A DNA stretch of 64,000 nucleotides, taken from positions 186,001 through 250,000 of the forward strand of contig CANNGL010000003.1 of assembly GCA_947504205.1 (NCBI GenBank), given 5' to 3'. Source of the DNA: an uncultured Litoreibacter sp. Lineage in GTDB: Bacteria; Pseudomonadota; Alphaproteobacteria; Rhodobacterales; Rhodobacteraceae. Position 1 is the first letter of the stretch, and every line of letters starts with the position of its first letter. Shown one piece after another: positions 35,634 to 44,737 of this stretch. The position numbers and the translations under genes were made by a program. The notes below the pieces were generated by a model. That model worked only from the letters and a program-made list of their open reading frames with translations, was not told the DNA's origin and ran no database searches.

Positions 35634-35718
35634 TTTCGATGAGCTAAGGGAATGGGACGAAGGGCTGTCGCAGCTTGAACAGCTCGACGACCAGCAAGAT
35701 CAAGAAGAGGTGGAATGA
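35626..35718 (+). CDS. Putative 30-residue acidic microprotein between bchX and bchY
   Basis: An open frame of 30 codons. Its ATG sits inside the bchX stop region (eight-base overlap ATGTTTGA) and its stop overlaps the bchY start (ATGA). The peptide begins [14 protein letters not shown] and continues with alternating Gln/Leu and Asp/Glu; 13 of 30 residues are acidic and only one is basic, suggesting a single acidic helix. GGAGG occurs 12 bases before the ATG, and the bchY ribosome binding site (GAGG) lies within it. It may be a real small subunit or regulator, or just a coupling frame that carries ribosomes from bchX to bchY. No family recognised. Confidence 0.42.
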   Translation: MFDFDELREWDEGLSQLEQLDDQQDQEEVE

Positions 35719-37280
35719 CCGAAGAGGTCAGATATGACGACGCGGAAGCCGTCGAAGTGGACACCGGTACGGTGATCGAGGCGGATGATGCCGCCTTGCC
35801 AGCAGACGGTATGGGCTGCCACGCTGGCGCTGGTGAATTGGACAAGGCCGCACGGATGGCGGGCAAGTCCGATATCCTTGATCAGTACGCACAGGACTAC
35901 CCGCAAGGACCCCATGATAAACCGCAGAGCATGTGCCCTGCCTTCGGGTCTTTGCGCGTGGGCCTGCGCATGCGGCGCGTGGCGACTGTGTTGTCCGGTT
36001 CGGCCTGCTGCGTATACGGGCTAACCTTTGTCAGCCATTTTTATGGAGCGCGCCGCTCGGTTGGCTACGTACCCTTCAATTCGGAGACGTTGGTTACCGG
36101 GAAACTCTTCGAGGATATTCGCGATTCTGTCCATGAGTTGGCTGATCCAGATCGCTATGACGCGATTGTCGTCACCAACCTTTGTGTTCCAACTGCCTCG
36201 GGCGTACCGCTCAGGCTTTTGCCCAATGAAATCAACGGAGTTCGGATCGTTGGCATTGATGTGCCCGGATTTGGCATTCCCACCCACGCAGAGGCAAAAG
36301 ACGTCCTAGCCGGAGAAATGCTCAAATACGCCCGCGCTGAGATCGAGGCAGGTCCGGTTGCAGCACCCGCTGCAGGCAAGTCCGACCGACCCACCGTGAC
36401 TATGTTGGGCGAAATGTTCCCTGCAGACCCGATGTCGATTGGCCAGATGATTGCGCCGATGGGTCTGGCGGCTGGTCCCGTGGTGCCGTGCCGTGAGTGG
36501 AGAGAGCTCTATTCAGCGCTCGATTGTGGAGCCGTAGCCGCTATCCATCCTTTCTACACAAGTGCAATTCGTGAGTTCGAAGCTGCTGGTCGTTCGATCC
36601 TGGGATCAGCCCCTGTGGGCTATGACGGGACGGCCGCGTGGCTGAGAGGTCTGGGCGACGCGTTCGGTCTCCCTGACAAGGGTGTGGCGGCGGCGCAGAA
36701 TGCGTCTCTCCCGGCGATCAAGGCTGCTCTTGCCGCCACCCCAATCCACGGAACTATCACTTTGAGTGGATATGAAGGGTCGGAGCTTCTGGTTGCTCGA
36801 TTGCTGATCGAAAGCGGTGCGGATGTGCCTTACGTGGGTACGGCTTGTCCGAAAACACCGTGGTCGAAGACCGATGCGGACTGGCTGGAAAGCAAAGGCA
36901 CCAAGGTCAAGTTCCGGGCGTCGCTTGAAGACGATTGCGCTGCGATGGAGGGGGTCAAACCCGACCTTGCCATAGGTACGACACCGGTCGTTCAGAAGGC
37001 AAAAGAGCTAGGAATTCCAGGACTTTACTTCACCAATCTGATTTCTGCGCGGCCACTCATGGGACCAGCAGGGGCAGGATCGTTGGCGCAGGTGGTCAAT
37101 GCCGCGATAGCCAACAAAGATCGTATGGAAACCATGCGGGAATTCTTTGAAGGAGTGGGTCATGAGGACACGGCAGGTGTCTGGGAGGGTGATCCAAATG
37201 TGCGGGAAGATTTCCGCGCGACAAACCTGAAAAAACTCGAAAAACAGGCCCGGGTGGCCAAAGCGGCGGAGATGATCTGA
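35715..37280 (+). CDS. bchY: Chlorophyllide a reductase subunit Y
   Basis: A 521-residue NifD/BchN-like subunit of the catalytic YZ complex. The N-terminal part has QSMCPAFGSLR and VLSGSACCVYGLTFVSHFYGARRS, with cysteines for the shared iron-sulfur cluster. VVTNLCVPTASGVPL supplies another. The C-terminal nitrogenase-like fold includes GTTPVVQKAKELGIPGLYFTNL. It starts at the ATGA overlap with the micro-ORF at 35626. Confidence 0.95.
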   Translation: MTEEVRYDDAEAVEVDTGTVIEADDAALPADGMGCHAGAGELDKAARMAGKSDILDQYAQDYPQGPHDKPQSMCPAFGSLRVGLRMRRVATVLSGSACCVYGLTFVSHFYGARRSVGYVPFNSETLVTGKLFEDIRDSVHELADPDRYDAIVVTNLCVPTASGVPLRLLPNEINGVRIVGIDVPGFGIPTHAEAKDVLAGEMLKYARAEIEAGPVAAPAAGKSDRPTVTMLGEMFPADPMSIGQMIAPMGLAAGPVVPCREWRELYSALDCGAVAAIHPFYTSAIREFEAAGRSILGSAPVGYDGTAAWLRGLGDAFGLPDKGVAAAQNASLPAIKAALAATPIHGTITLSGYEGSELLVARLLIESGADVPYVGTACPKTPWSKTDADWLESKGTKVKFRASLEDDCAAMEGVKPDLAIGTTPVVQKAKELGIPGLYFTNLISARPLMGPAGAGSLAQVVNAAIANKDRMETMREFFEGVGHEDTAGVWEGDPNVREDFRATNLKKLEKQARVAKAAEMI

Positions 37281-37378
37281 TGGCTCATTCCTCCGCCAAA
37301 ACCACTGTAGTTTTCCTGTCGTTTTTCCGTAGTTTTTCGGTAGCTACACGCGTCCCCACAGGGGGTGCTCCATGCTGA
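37280..37378 (+). CDS. Putative 32-residue ORF between bchY and bchZ
   Basis: An open frame in the 91-base gap. Its ATG overlaps the bchY stop (TGATG), GGAG lies eight bases upstream, and its TGA overlaps the bchZ start (ATGCTGA). The peptide begins [16 protein letters not shown] and is basic and hydrophobic in the middle. The DNA here is T-rich with repeated TAGTTTT/TCGTTTTT units and an 8-base palindrome GTAGCTAC, so it may instead be a spacer or RNA element. No family recognised. Confidence 0.28.
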   Translation: MAHSSAKTTVVFLSFFRSFSVATRVPTGGAPC

Positions 37379-38850
37379 TCCAGGACCACGACCGGGCGGG
37401 CGGATATTGGGGGGCTGTTTACGCCTTCTGCGCCGTTAAAGGATTGCAATGCGTGATCGACGGACCTGTCGGGTGCGAGAACCTGCCGGTTACGTCTGTT
37501 CTGCATTACACCGATGCGTTGCCGCCGCATGAATTGCCGATTGTGGTCACCGGGTTGGGCGAGGAAGAGCTTGGCCGAGATGGAACCGAAGGGGCGATGA
37601 AGCGGGCCTGGGGCACGCTTGATCCCGCATTGCCGGCTGTTGTCGTCACCGGCTCGATTGCCGAGATGATCGGCGGCGGTGTCACACCGATGGGAACCAA
37701 CATTCAGCGCTTCCTGCCACGCACGATTGATGAGGATCAGTGGGAGGCTGCAGACCGTGCGATGACCTGGATCTTTACCGAGTTTGGTATGACCAAAGGT
37801 CGGATGCCAAAAGAGGCGAAGCGAGACGAAGATGCCAAGCCGCGCGTGAATATTCTGGGTCCGATGTATGGCACGTTCAACATGCCGTCGGACCTTGCTG
37901 AAATTCGCCGCCTGATCGAAGGGATTGGGGCCGAGGTCAACATGGTGATGCCGCTCGGCGCGCATGTGGCCGAGATGCGCAATCTTGTGAATGTCGATGT
38001 GAATGTCTGCATGTATCGGGAATTTGGTCGCGGTCTGTGCGAGGTGTTGGGCAAGCCCTATCTGCAAGCGCCAATCGGAGTGGAGTCCACCACGAAGTTT
38101 TTGCGGACCCTGGGGGAGATGCTGGGTCTTGATCCTGAACCCTTTATCGAGCGCGAGAAGCATTCCACGATCAAACCTGTCTGGGACTTGTGGCGCTCGG
38201 TGACACAAGACTTCTTTGCGACAGCCAGTTTCGCGGTGGTCGCGAACGAAACCTATGCGCGCGGCCTGAGAAACTTTCTTGAGAATGATCTGGGACTGCC
38301 CTGTGCCTTTGCTGTGGCGAGGGTTGCCGGCAAGAAGACGAATAACGAAGAAGTTCGTTCAATGATGGGTCAGAAACGCCCGCTCGTCGTTTTCGGATCG
38401 ATCAACGAAAAGATGTATCTCGCGGAGCAGAAGGGAGGGTTCGGACCGAGCCCTGCCTTCATTCCCGCCAGCTTCCCCGGCGCTGCGATCCGCCGGGCGA
38501 CGGGGACACCGTTTATGGGCTATGCCGGGGCCACGTATGTGGTTCAGGAAGTGTGCAACAGCCTGTTTGATGCGCTGTTTCATATCCTGCCGCTGGCTTC
38601 AGAGATGGATGCGGCCGAGGCCACACCAACCACATTACGTCGCGACTTTCCGTGGGACGAGGATGCTCAGGCATTGCTTGATCGGATCGTCGCAGAACAC
38701 CCAATTCTCACCCGTATCTCGGCGGCGAAGACCTTGCGCGACAAGGCCGAGGCTGCCGCGTTGGCCGATGGGGCCGAGCGGGTGGTGAAAGAAACCATCG
38801 CGGGCTTCGCGCCTGCAGGATTTGAGATCAACGAGGGAGGACGCTCATGA
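37372..38850 (+). CDS. bchZ: Chlorophyllide a reductase subunit Z
   Basis: A 492-residue NifK/BchB-like subunit. It begins [19 protein letters not shown], with the Cys of [25 protein letters not shown] as a cluster ligand, and [21 protein letters not shown]-rich site (AGGGGGTG) precedes the ATG. The C-terminal region contains [19 protein letters not shown]-type residues and would also carry the pufQ promoter inside the coding sequence, as in other purple bacteria. It overlaps pufQ by four bases (ATGA). Confidence 0.95.
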   Translation: MLIQDHDRAGGYWGAVYAFCAVKGLQCVIDGPVGCENLPVTSVLHYTDALPPHELPIVVTGLGEEELGRDGTEGAMKRAWGTLDPALPAVVVTGSIAEMIGGGVTPMGTNIQRFLPRTIDEDQWEAADRAMTWIFTEFGMTKGRMPKEAKRDEDAKPRVNILGPMYGTFNMPSDLAEIRRLIEGIGAEVNMVMPLGAHVAEMRNLVNVDVNVCMYREFGRGLCEVLGKPYLQAPIGVESTTKFLRTLGEMLGLDPEPFIEREKHSTIKPVWDLWRSVTQDFFATASFAVVANETYARGLRNFLENDLGLPCAFAVARVAGKKTNNEEVRSMMGQKRPLVVFGSINEKMYLAEQKGGFGPSPAFIPASFPGAAIRRATGTPFMGYAGATYVVQEVCNSLFDALFHILPLASEMDAAEATPTTLRRDFPWDEDAQALLDRIVAEHPILTRISAAKTLRDKAEAAALADGAERVVKETIAGFAPAGFEINEGGRS

Positions 38851-39074
38851 GCGACCAAACATCTGGCGGAGGCTTCGAAATGGAGCGTCGGCGCACGACA
38901 CCAAAGGGAGAATTCGCAGTCTATTTCGCGATCATCTTTGTGGCGACGTTGCCGTTGGCGTGCCTGACCTGGGCCTTGTCGCTTCTCAAGAACGGTACGG
39001 CGGACGGCCGCGGCCCGATCAAACGGGCTTGGTCACAGGCCAACATCATCACGCCAATGATCTTCTCGGCCTGA
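38847..39074 (+). CDS. pufQ: PufQ, cytochrome subunit B-like bacteriochlorophyll assembly protein
   Basis: A 75-residue membrane protein with one central hydrophobic helix ([22 protein letters not shown]) and a basic/polar end ([20 protein letters not shown]), the typical PufQ layout. It supports bacteriochlorophyll flux and complex assembly. It is coupled to bchZ by ATGA. A long hairpin-rich leader separates it from pufB. Confidence 0.93.
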   Translation: MSDQTSGGGFEMERRRTTPKGEFAVYFAIIFVATLPLACLTWALSLLKNGTADGRGPIKRAWSQANIITPMIFSA

Positions 39075-39092
39075 GAGGACATTGGACCCGAA

Positions 39093-39114
39093 ATTCCGGG
39101 GTCAAAGCCGGAAT
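39093..39114. other. Stem-loop in pufQ-pufB leader
   Basis: ATTCCGG at 39093-39099 pairs perfectly with CCGGAAT at 39108-39114, giving a seven-base-pair stem and an eight-base loop. It lies shortly after the pufQ stop, where transcript processing could separate pufQ from the abundant pufBA mRNA. Confidence 0.5.
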
Positions 39115-39150
39115 CCCTATCTGTCACTCCCCCCCGGGGTGGCGGATTGT

Positions 39151-39171
39151 AGCGAGGGGTGAGCCCTCGTT
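39151..39171. other. Second stem-loop in pufQ-pufB leader
   Basis: AGCGAGGG pairs with CCCTCGTT (eight pairs including one G-U) around the loop GTGAG. It sits about 50 bases upstream of pufB in a very G+C-rich leader that also has a run of seven C followed by four G at 39129-39139. It may stabilise the pufBA mRNA 5' end. Confidence 0.5.
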
Positions 39172-39221
39172 GTAACCCGGCCGCGGGGGGCGCGGCGTCA
39201 GTTATGAATTCGGAGGAAAAC

Positions 39222-39368
39222 ATGGCTGATAATCTGTCCTTCACGGGACTAACCGACGAGCAAGCACAAGAGCTGCACGCGGTGTATTTGAGCGGAATGT
39301 GGCTGTTTGTAGCAGTCGCAGTCGTCGCTCATATCGCCACGTACATCTGGCGTCCTTGGTTCTCGTAA
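39222..39368 (+). CDS. pufB: Light-harvesting 1 beta polypeptide
   Basis: A 48-residue antenna subunit with one transmembrane helix. It begins [22 protein letters not shown]; His37 in [12 protein letters not shown] is the bacteriochlorophyll ligand and His19 is the conserved second His, followed by W-R-P-W-F. The ATG at 39222 follows GGAGG (39212-39216). The frame is open further upstream, but that part is the leader. It forms the LH1 ring with PufA around the reaction centre. Confidence 0.96.
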   Translation: MADNLSFTGLTDEQAQELHAVYLSGMWLFVAVAVVAHIATYIWRPWFS

Positions 39369-39380
39369 AGGATTGAAAAT

Positions 39381-39536
39381 ATGCAGAAATTTTACAAAAT
39401 CTGGCTCATTTTCGATCCTCGCCGCGTGTTTGTAGCACAAGGCGTATTTCTGTTCCTGCTGGCCGCGATGATTCACCTCGTCGTGCTTAGCTCGGGGCTG
39501 AACTGGTTCGAACTGGCGGCGAATACCGCTCAGTAG
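39381..39536 (+). CDS. pufA: Light-harvesting 1 alpha polypeptide
   Basis: A 51-residue antenna subunit. It begins [21 protein letters not shown]; His32 in [10 protein letters not shown] ligates bacteriochlorophyll, and N-W-F-E follows the helix. The start has AAAGGA about eight bases upstream and lies 12 bases after pufB. It is too short for many gene finders but unmistakable. The 3' side carries a strong hairpin before pufL. Confidence 0.96.
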   Translation: MQKFYKIWLIFDPRRVFVAQGVFLFLLAAMIHLVVLSSGLNWFELAANTAQ

Positions 39537-39553
39537 AACGAGACCATAAAATC

Positions 39554-39588
39554 GCTGCGGGCGGGTGCCCCGAACTCCCGCCCGTAGC
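39554..39588 (+). other. pufA-pufL intercistronic mRNA-stabilising hairpin
   Basis: GCTGCGGGCGGG at 39554-39565 pairs with CCCGCCCGTAGC at 39577-39588, a 12-pair stem with one G-T and an 11-base loop. There is no T-run. In Rhodobacter the equivalent hairpin protects the short pufBA mRNA from 3' decay and sets the LH1:RC ratio; the same role is inferred here. Confidence 0.8.
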
Positions 39589-39660
39589 AAACACATAATG
39601 CAGCGAGACGGCTTAGACCCGACGTCTATTACGGCCGCCACAATATGGGAGACGACAGCA

Positions 39661-40500
39661 ATGGCCTTGCTAAGTTTCGAGAGAAAATATCGCGTCCGAG
39701 GAGGGACGCTGGTCGGCGGTGATCTGTTCGATTTCTGGGTTGGCCCCTTCTTCGTGGGCTTCTTCGGTGTCACGACGGCATTTTTTGCCGGTCTTGGCAC
39801 TATTTTGATTTTCTGGGGGGCCTCACAACAGGGGACCTTCAACCCGTGGCTGATCAATATCGCGCCGCCGGATCTGAAATACGGTCTGGGTATGGCGCCT
39901 CTGATGGAAGGGGGCCTTTGGCAGATCATCACGTTCTGCGCGGTGGGCGCTTTTGTCAGTTGGGCGCTGCGCGAAGTTGAGATCTGTCGCAAGCTGGGAA
40001 TTGGCTATCATGTGCCAGTTGCCTTCAGCTTTGCGATTTTCGCTTACATGACATTGGTGATCTTCCGACCGCTTCTTATGGGCGCGTGGGGGCATGGTTT
40101 CCCGTATGGCATCTTCTCCCATCTCGATTGGGTGTCGAACACGGGCTATGCCTATCTACACTTCCATTACAATCCGGCACATATGCTGGCGGTGACCTTC
40201 TTCTTCACAACGACGCTGGCACTGGCCCTGCACGGCGCGTTGATCCTGTCTGCGGCGAACCCGCAGAAGGGCGAGGCGATGAAGACACCGGATGACGAAG
40301 ACACGTTCTTCCGTGATTTCATCGGCTATTCGGTCGGCACATTGGGTATTCACCGTGTGGGTCTTCTGTTGGCTTTGAACGCGGGGTTCTGGTCGGCAAT
40401 CTGCATCATCATCTCCGGACCGGTTTGGACCAAGGGTTGGCCCGAATGGTGGAACTGGTGGTTGGAAATGCCGATCTGGCCAAGCCAAGTGGGGTTATAA
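39661..40500 (+). CDS. pufL: Photosynthetic reaction centre L subunit
   Basis: A 279-residue subunit with five transmembrane helices. It begins [26 protein letters not shown], which fixes the start at 39661 with GGGAGA upstream; the open frame to 39565 is leader. Special-pair ligand His174 lies in NPAHML. The Fe ligands are His191 (LALHG) and His231 (GIHR). His154 (FSHLDW) is the accessory bacteriochlorophyll ligand. Three bases separate it from pufM. Confidence 0.97.
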   Translation: MALLSFERKYRVRGGTLVGGDLFDFWVGPFFVGFFGVTTAFFAGLGTILIFWGASQQGTFNPWLINIAPPDLKYGLGMAPLMEGGLWQIITFCAVGAFVSWALREVEICRKLGIGYHVPVAFSFAIFAYMTLVIFRPLLMGAWGHGFPYGIFSHLDWVSNTGYAYLHFHYNPAHMLAVTFFFTTTLALALHGALILSAANPQKGEAMKTPDDEDTFFRDFIGYSVGTLGIHRVGLLLALNAGFWSAICIIISGPVWTKGWPEWWNWWLEMPIWPSQVGL

Positions 40501-40503
40501 GCT

Positions 40504-41472
40504 ATGCCTGAGTATCAGAACATATTTACGCAAGTTCAGGTCCAGGGCACCCCGGAGTGGGGCATGGACAACGAGAACAACATGATGGCCGAGCGGATGG
40601 GGCAACCCAGATACTCGACGCTCATCGGTTGGGTTGGCAACGCGCAGTTGGGTCCGATTTACCTTGGGTATTTCGGGGTCATCTCGCTGGCGACCGGTCT
40701 GCTTTGGTTCAACATCGTCGGTATCAACATGCTGGCGCAGGTGGGCTGGGATATTCCGGAATTCATCCGGCAATTGTTCTGGCTGGCTCTGGAGCCGCCT
40801 TCTCCTGAATATGGATTGACGATGCCGCCGCTGAACGATGGCGGGTGGTACATCATTTCGAGCTTCTTCCTGCTGGTATCGGTTTGCAGTTGGTGGCTGA
40901 GGACCTATCTGCTGGCCGAGCAGCACAAGATGGGCAAGCATGTGGCCTGGGCGTTTGCGTCGGCCATCTGGTTGTTCCTGGTGCTGGGTCTCTTCCGGCC
41001 GATCCTGATGGGATCGTGGTCGGAGGCGGTGCCTTATGGGATCTTCCCGCATCTGGATTGGACGACTGCGTTCTCCATCCGTTACGGCAACCTTTACTAC
41101 AATCCGTTCCACTGCCTCTCGATCGTGTTCCTTTATGGTTCGGTTCTGCTTTTCGCGATGCACGGGGCGACCATTCTGGCGGTTACACGTCAGGGTGGCG
41201 ACCGGGAGCTTGAGCAGATCGTCGACCGGGGCACGGCCTCGGAGCGGGCGGGTCTGTTCTGGCGCTGGACCATGGGGTTCAACGCGACGATGGAAGGTAT
41301 TCACCGCTGGGCCTGGTGGTTTGCGGTGCTGACCCCGATCACGGGCGGCATCGGTATTCTGCTGACGGGCACGGTCGTGGACAACTGGTTCATCTGGGCT
41401 CAGGAGCATCACTTCGCCCCGGTCTATGATGGTTCATATGGCTACGAGGCCTTTAACGGGGAAGGAGGCTGA
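40504..41472 (+). CDS. pufM: Photosynthetic reaction centre M subunit
   Basis: A 322-residue subunit with five transmembrane helices. Special-pair ligand His203 (NPFHCLS), Fe ligands His220 (AMHG), Glu235 (DRELEQ) and His267 (GIHRW) are all present. The length is normal. pufC, not pufX, follows three bases after the stop, typical of Roseobacter-type clusters. Confidence 0.97.
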   Translation: MPEYQNIFTQVQVQGTPEWGMDNENNMMAERMGQPRYSTLIGWVGNAQLGPIYLGYFGVISLATGLLWFNIVGINMLAQVGWDIPEFIRQLFWLALEPPSPEYGLTMPPLNDGGWYIISSFFLLVSVCSWWLRTYLLAEQHKMGKHVAWAFASAIWLFLVLGLFRPILMGSWSEAVPYGIFPHLDWTTAFSIRYGNLYYNPFHCLSIVFLYGSVLLFAMHGATILAVTRQGGDRELEQIVDRGTASERAGLFWRWTMGFNATMEGIHRWAWWFAVLTPITGGIGILLTGTVVDNWFIWAQEHHFAPVYDGSYGYEAFNGEGG

Positions 41473-41475
41473 GCC

Positions 41476-42558
41476 ATGCTACCCAAGTGGTTTACCAACT
41501 GGAATAAAGAGAACCCTACCAACGTCTTTGGCCCCGGTATCATCGTGGGCGTCGTCGGCGGGGCGGTCTTTGTCGCAGCAATGATCGTGGCATGGGGTCA
41601 GCCCTTTGCCACGGCCTCGACCCAAACCGGACCTCGCGGTACGGGCATGTCGATCCCGGAGTTCAAATCTGCGCTTGCAGAGGGGGACCCGACGATTGGC
41701 ACTTTTATCACCTCGGATCCGATCCCGCCTCAACCCGGTGATCAGCTTGCGCGGGATGCCTATGAGGAAGCGCCCGAAATTCTGGGCGATCTTACGGTGG
41801 CGAACTATGATCGGCTGGTTGAAGCGATGCGTCTATGGACTGGTATTCCGACCCTGTTCAATGGGGAAGACAACTACCAGACCACAGTTGCCATGCGCAT
41901 GATCGAGATGACGCAGAACTTGAACGAGGGCTGGGACGGTCACGTCAACGCCAACGGGCAAGTGGGTGTGACATGTGCGACCTGCCACCGGGGTCAACCA
42001 GTGCCGTCAAACATCTGGTTCGACAACACGCCTTTGCCAAACACAAATATGGCGGGGTTTGCAGCCGTACAGAACCGAGCGTCCTCAACATCCGGCGCGA
42101 CATCGTTGCCTTCGGACGCCCTGTCGAAATTGCTGGCGGATTACGGTCAGATTACCGTGCATGACCTCGAAAGCCGGGTGGCGGGTTCTCCGTCCGACGA
42201 AGGCTATCAGGCGATCCAGCATACGGAGCGGACTTATGCTCTGATGAACTATTTCGCTAACTCGTTGGGTGTGAATTGCAACTTCTGTCACAATAGCCGG
42301 GCGTTCTACGACACGGCACAGGTCACGCCACAATGGGCGACTGCCAGCTTGGGTATCGGGATGGTTCAGGAATTGAACACCGAGTATCTGATGCCGCTCG
42401 TCGATGTCTATCCCGAAGAGCGTTTGGGCCATCTGGGAGATGCGCCGAAAGCGGCATGTGCGACATGCCACAAAGGCTATCAGCAACCCTATAATGGACT
42501 GAACGTCATCAAGGATTGGCCGGAGCTGGCGACGACCGGCACGCCGGAATACGAATAA
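41476..42558 (+). CDS. pufC: Reaction-centre cytochrome c subunit, triheme variant
   Basis: A 360-residue periplasmic electron donor to the special pair, anchored by an uncleaved N-terminal helix (residues ~19-40; no lipobox Cys). Only three CXXCH motifs are present: 167-171 (CATCH), 268-272 (CNFCH) and 328-332 (CATCH). Axial ligand candidates Met145 (RMIEMTQ), Met257 (YALMNYF) and His156 (DGHV) fit hemes 2, 3 and 4 of tetraheme relatives. The position of the first motif (about 120-131, WTGIPTLFNGED) has no Cys. GGAGG precedes the ATG. Confidence 0.94.
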   Translation: MLPKWFTNWNKENPTNVFGPGIIVGVVGGAVFVAAMIVAWGQPFATASTQTGPRGTGMSIPEFKSALAEGDPTIGTFITSDPIPPQPGDQLARDAYEEAPEILGDLTVANYDRLVEAMRLWTGIPTLFNGEDNYQTTVAMRMIEMTQNLNEGWDGHVNANGQVGVTCATCHRGQPVPSNIWFDNTPLPNTNMAGFAAVQNRASSTSGATSLPSDALSKLLADYGQITVHDLESRVAGSPSDEGYQAIQHTERTYALMNYFANSLGVNCNFCHNSRAFYDTAQVTPQWATASLGIGMVQELNTEYLMPLVDVYPEERLGHLGDAPKAACATCHKGYQQPYNGLNVIKDWPELATTGTPEYE

Positions 42559-42563
42559 TGGGA

Positions 42564-42582
42564 CAGGCGTTCGAAACGCCTG
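42564..42582. other. Stem-loop after pufC
   Basis: CAGGCGTT and AACGCCTG form a perfect eight-pair stem with a three-base loop, six bases after the pufC stop. No T-run follows. It probably protects the 3' end of the puf message. Confidence 0.5.
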
Positions 42583-42685
42583 CTCAGACCGCATCGGATC
42601 TGCAATCAGCGATCCGTGTTCCAGAGGGTCAACGGTTTCGATCAAGGCCCTCACTTCCCTTCCTGTTGGCTACGGGATGACTTTG

Positions 42686-42723
42686 GCGCCGCTGAGGGGT
42701 TCCTCATGCGGCGCACTTTTTTT
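42686..42723 (+). terminator. Intrinsic terminator between puf operon and dxs
   Basis: GCGCCGC-TGAGG pairs with CCTCA-(T)-GCGGCGC (twelve pairs, one bulge, loop GGTT), followed by AC and seven T. This is a strong rho-independent terminator on the plus strand. The dxs ribosome binding site GGAGG begins two bases after the T-run, so any promoter for dxs must lie upstream of it or read through it. Confidence 0.82.
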
Positions 42724-42737
42724 CGGAGGCAGCTGCC

Positions 42738-44657
42738 ATGACCCGCCCTGAGACCCCGACCCTGGATCGCGTTGCATTTCCGGCCGATCTGAAATCACTG
42801 AGCGATGCTGATCTTGCCATCTTGGCAGATGAATTGCGGGCCGAGGTGATCTCTGCTGTGTCGGAAACGGGTGGTCATCTGGGATCGTCACTTGGGGTGG
42901 TCGAGCTGTCGGTGGCGTTGCACGCGGTTTTCAACACGCCACATGACAAGCTGATCTGGGATGTGGGCCATCAGTGCTATCCTCATAAGGTGTTGACGGG
43001 GCGCCGCGACCGCATTCGCACGTTGCGCCAGAAAGACGGTCTTTCAGGATTTACCAAGCGCGCCGAGTCCGAATTTGATCCCTTTGGGGCTGCGCATTCT
43101 TCAACCTCGATTTCAGCGGCGCTCGGGTTTGCGACGGCGCGTGATCTCGGCATGTCGACGGGCGATGCGATTGCCGTGATCGGGGATGGATCCATCTCGG
43201 CCGGGATGGCCTATGAGGCGTTGAATAATGCCGGGGCCGAAGGACGACGCATGATCGTCATCCTCAACGATAACGAGATGTCCATCGCGCCTCCGGTGGG
43301 GGCGATGTCGAAATATCTCAGCGGGCTTTATGCAGAGGGCTCTCCGTTTCCGTTGTTCAAGGATATGGCGGATGGTTTCGAGGCGGCGTTGCCTGGGCCG
43401 TTGCGTGAAGGTGCCAAACGCGCCCGATCCCTGGTCACAGCGCAGCATCCGAAGGGGACGTTATTTGAAGAACTGGGCTTTTCGTATATCGGCCCGATTG
43501 ACGGTCACGATATGGCGCAGTTGCTGCCTGTTCTACGATCGGTCAAAGCCCGATCCACAGGGCCTGTCCTGATCCATTGCTGTACCGTGAAGGGCAAGGG
43601 ATATGCGCCTGCCGAGGGCAGCGCTGATTGTTATCACGGTGTCGCGAAATTTGATGTCCCGACGGGCGAGCAGAAAAAGTCAAAACCGAATGCACCAAGT
43701 TACACCTCTGTTTTTGGCAAGGCTTTGGTGGCTGAGGCAGCCCGCGACAGTCGTGTCGTCGGGATCACGGCGGCCATGCCGTCGGGTACCGGGATCAATC
43801 TGTTGCAAGACGCGTTTCCGGCGCGCGTCTTTGACGTAGGCATCGCCGAGCAACATGCCGTGACATTTGCGGCAGGTTTGGCGGCGGCCGGGATGCGACC
43901 CTTTTGCGCGATATATTCGACCTTTCTGCAGCGTGCGTATGATCAAATTGTTCACGACGTGGCACTGCAAAATCTGTCTGTGCGCTTTGCGATTGATCGG
44001 GCAGGTCTGGTTGGTGCGGATGGTGCTACCCATGCAGGGTCATTCGATATTGGATATCTCTCGACCTTGCCCAACTTCACGGTGATGGCTGCCTCTGATG
44101 AGGCTGAGCTGGTGCATATGGTGGCCACTGCCGCTCGGCATGATGATGGTCCGATCGCCTTCCGCTATCCGCGTGGATCAGGCGTCGGGGCCGAGATACC
44201 TGCCGCGGGTGTGCCGTTCGAGATTGGTCGTGGCGTGGTGGTGCGTGAGGGCACCGGCGTGGCGTTGTTGTCTTATGGCACACACATGTCCGAATGTCTG
44301 GAGGCTGCGCAGGCGCTTGAGGCGCGGGGCGTGTCGGTCACCGTTGCCAATGCGCGGTTCGCGAAGCCCTTGGACAAGGTTTTGATCAAGCAATTGTTGC
44401 GTCATCATGAGGCGGTTATCACAGTGGAAGAAGGCGCGCGCGGTGGCTTTGGTGCGCATGTTCTGGAATGGCTCGCGGGAGAAGGGGCATTTGATCGCGG
44501 TGCGAAAATCCGGACCATGACCTTGCCGGATCGTTTCATAGATCAGGCATCGCCTGCTGAGATGTATGAGGATGCGAAGCTGACCGCTCGTACCATTGCC
44601 GCGCAGGTTCTGGAGGTTCTTGGTGTGGTCGATGGCGGGTTTGCCTTGCGCGCCTAA
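42738..44657 (+). CDS. dxs: 1-deoxy-D-xylulose-5-phosphate synthase
   Basis: A 639-residue thiamine-diphosphate enzyme catalysing the first step of the MEP isoprenoid pathway from pyruvate and glyceraldehyde 3-phosphate. Motifs are [32 protein letters not shown], the ThDP motif [18 protein letters not shown], and the transketolase domain with [17 protein letters not shown] and [20 protein letters not shown] at 42725-42729 supports the ATG. Its position in the cluster fits precursor supply for pigments. Confidence 0.96.
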   Translation: MTRPETPTLDRVAFPADLKSLSDADLAILADELRAEVISAVSETGGHLGSSLGVVELSVALHAVFNTPHDKLIWDVGHQCYPHKVLTGRRDRIRTLRQKDGLSGFTKRAESEFDPFGAAHSSTSISAALGFATARDLGMSTGDAIAVIGDGSISAGMAYEALNNAGAEGRRMIVILNDNEMSIAPPVGAMSKYLSGLYAEGSPFPLFKDMADGFEAALPGPLREGAKRARSLVTAQHPKGTLFEELGFSYIGPIDGHDMAQLLPVLRSVKARSTGPVLIHCCTVKGKGYAPAEGSADCYHGVAKFDVPTGEQKKSKPNAPSYTSVFGKALVAEAARDSRVVGITAAMPSGTGINLLQDAFPARVFDVGIAEQHAVTFAAGLAAAGMRPFCAIYSTFLQRAYDQIVHDVALQNLSVRFAIDRAGLVGADGATHAGSFDIGYLSTLPNFTVMAASDEAELVHMVATAARHDDGPIAFRYPRGSGVGAEIPAAGVPFEIGRGVVVREGTGVALLSYGTHMSECLEAAQALEARGVSVTVANARFAKPLDKVLIKQLLRHHEAVITVEEGARGGFGAHVLEWLAGEGAFDRGAKIRTMTLPDRFIDQASPAEMYEDAKLTARTIAAQVLEVLGVVDGGFALRA

Positions 44658-44693
44658 ATTTTGCGCTAATTCATTGAATATAAGAGAAAATCA

Positions 44694-44713
44694 GGAAAGT
44701 ATTTGCACTTTCC
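44694..44713. other. Stem-loop between dxs and ATP-grasp operon
   Basis: GGAAAGT and ACTTTCC form a perfect seven-pair stem with a six-base loop. A TATAAG hexamer lies just upstream (about 44680). No T-run follows, so it is either an mRNA end-protecting hairpin for dxs or part of the leader of the next operon. Confidence 0.4.
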
Positions 44714-44737
44714 GAACAGGTCGCTACGGTTATTCAT

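Noticed and set aside
40495-41412. Long minus-strand open frame opposite pufM (305 codons), similar ones opposite bchZ (37285-38208) and bchL (62703-63833)
   Set aside because: Their translations are Arg/His/Gln/Pro-rich without any domain and mirror the codon pattern of strongly coding genes on the other strand.
41473-42737. pufX after pufM
   Set aside because: pufC follows pufM directly, and no short single-helix frame resembling PufX is present up to dxs.
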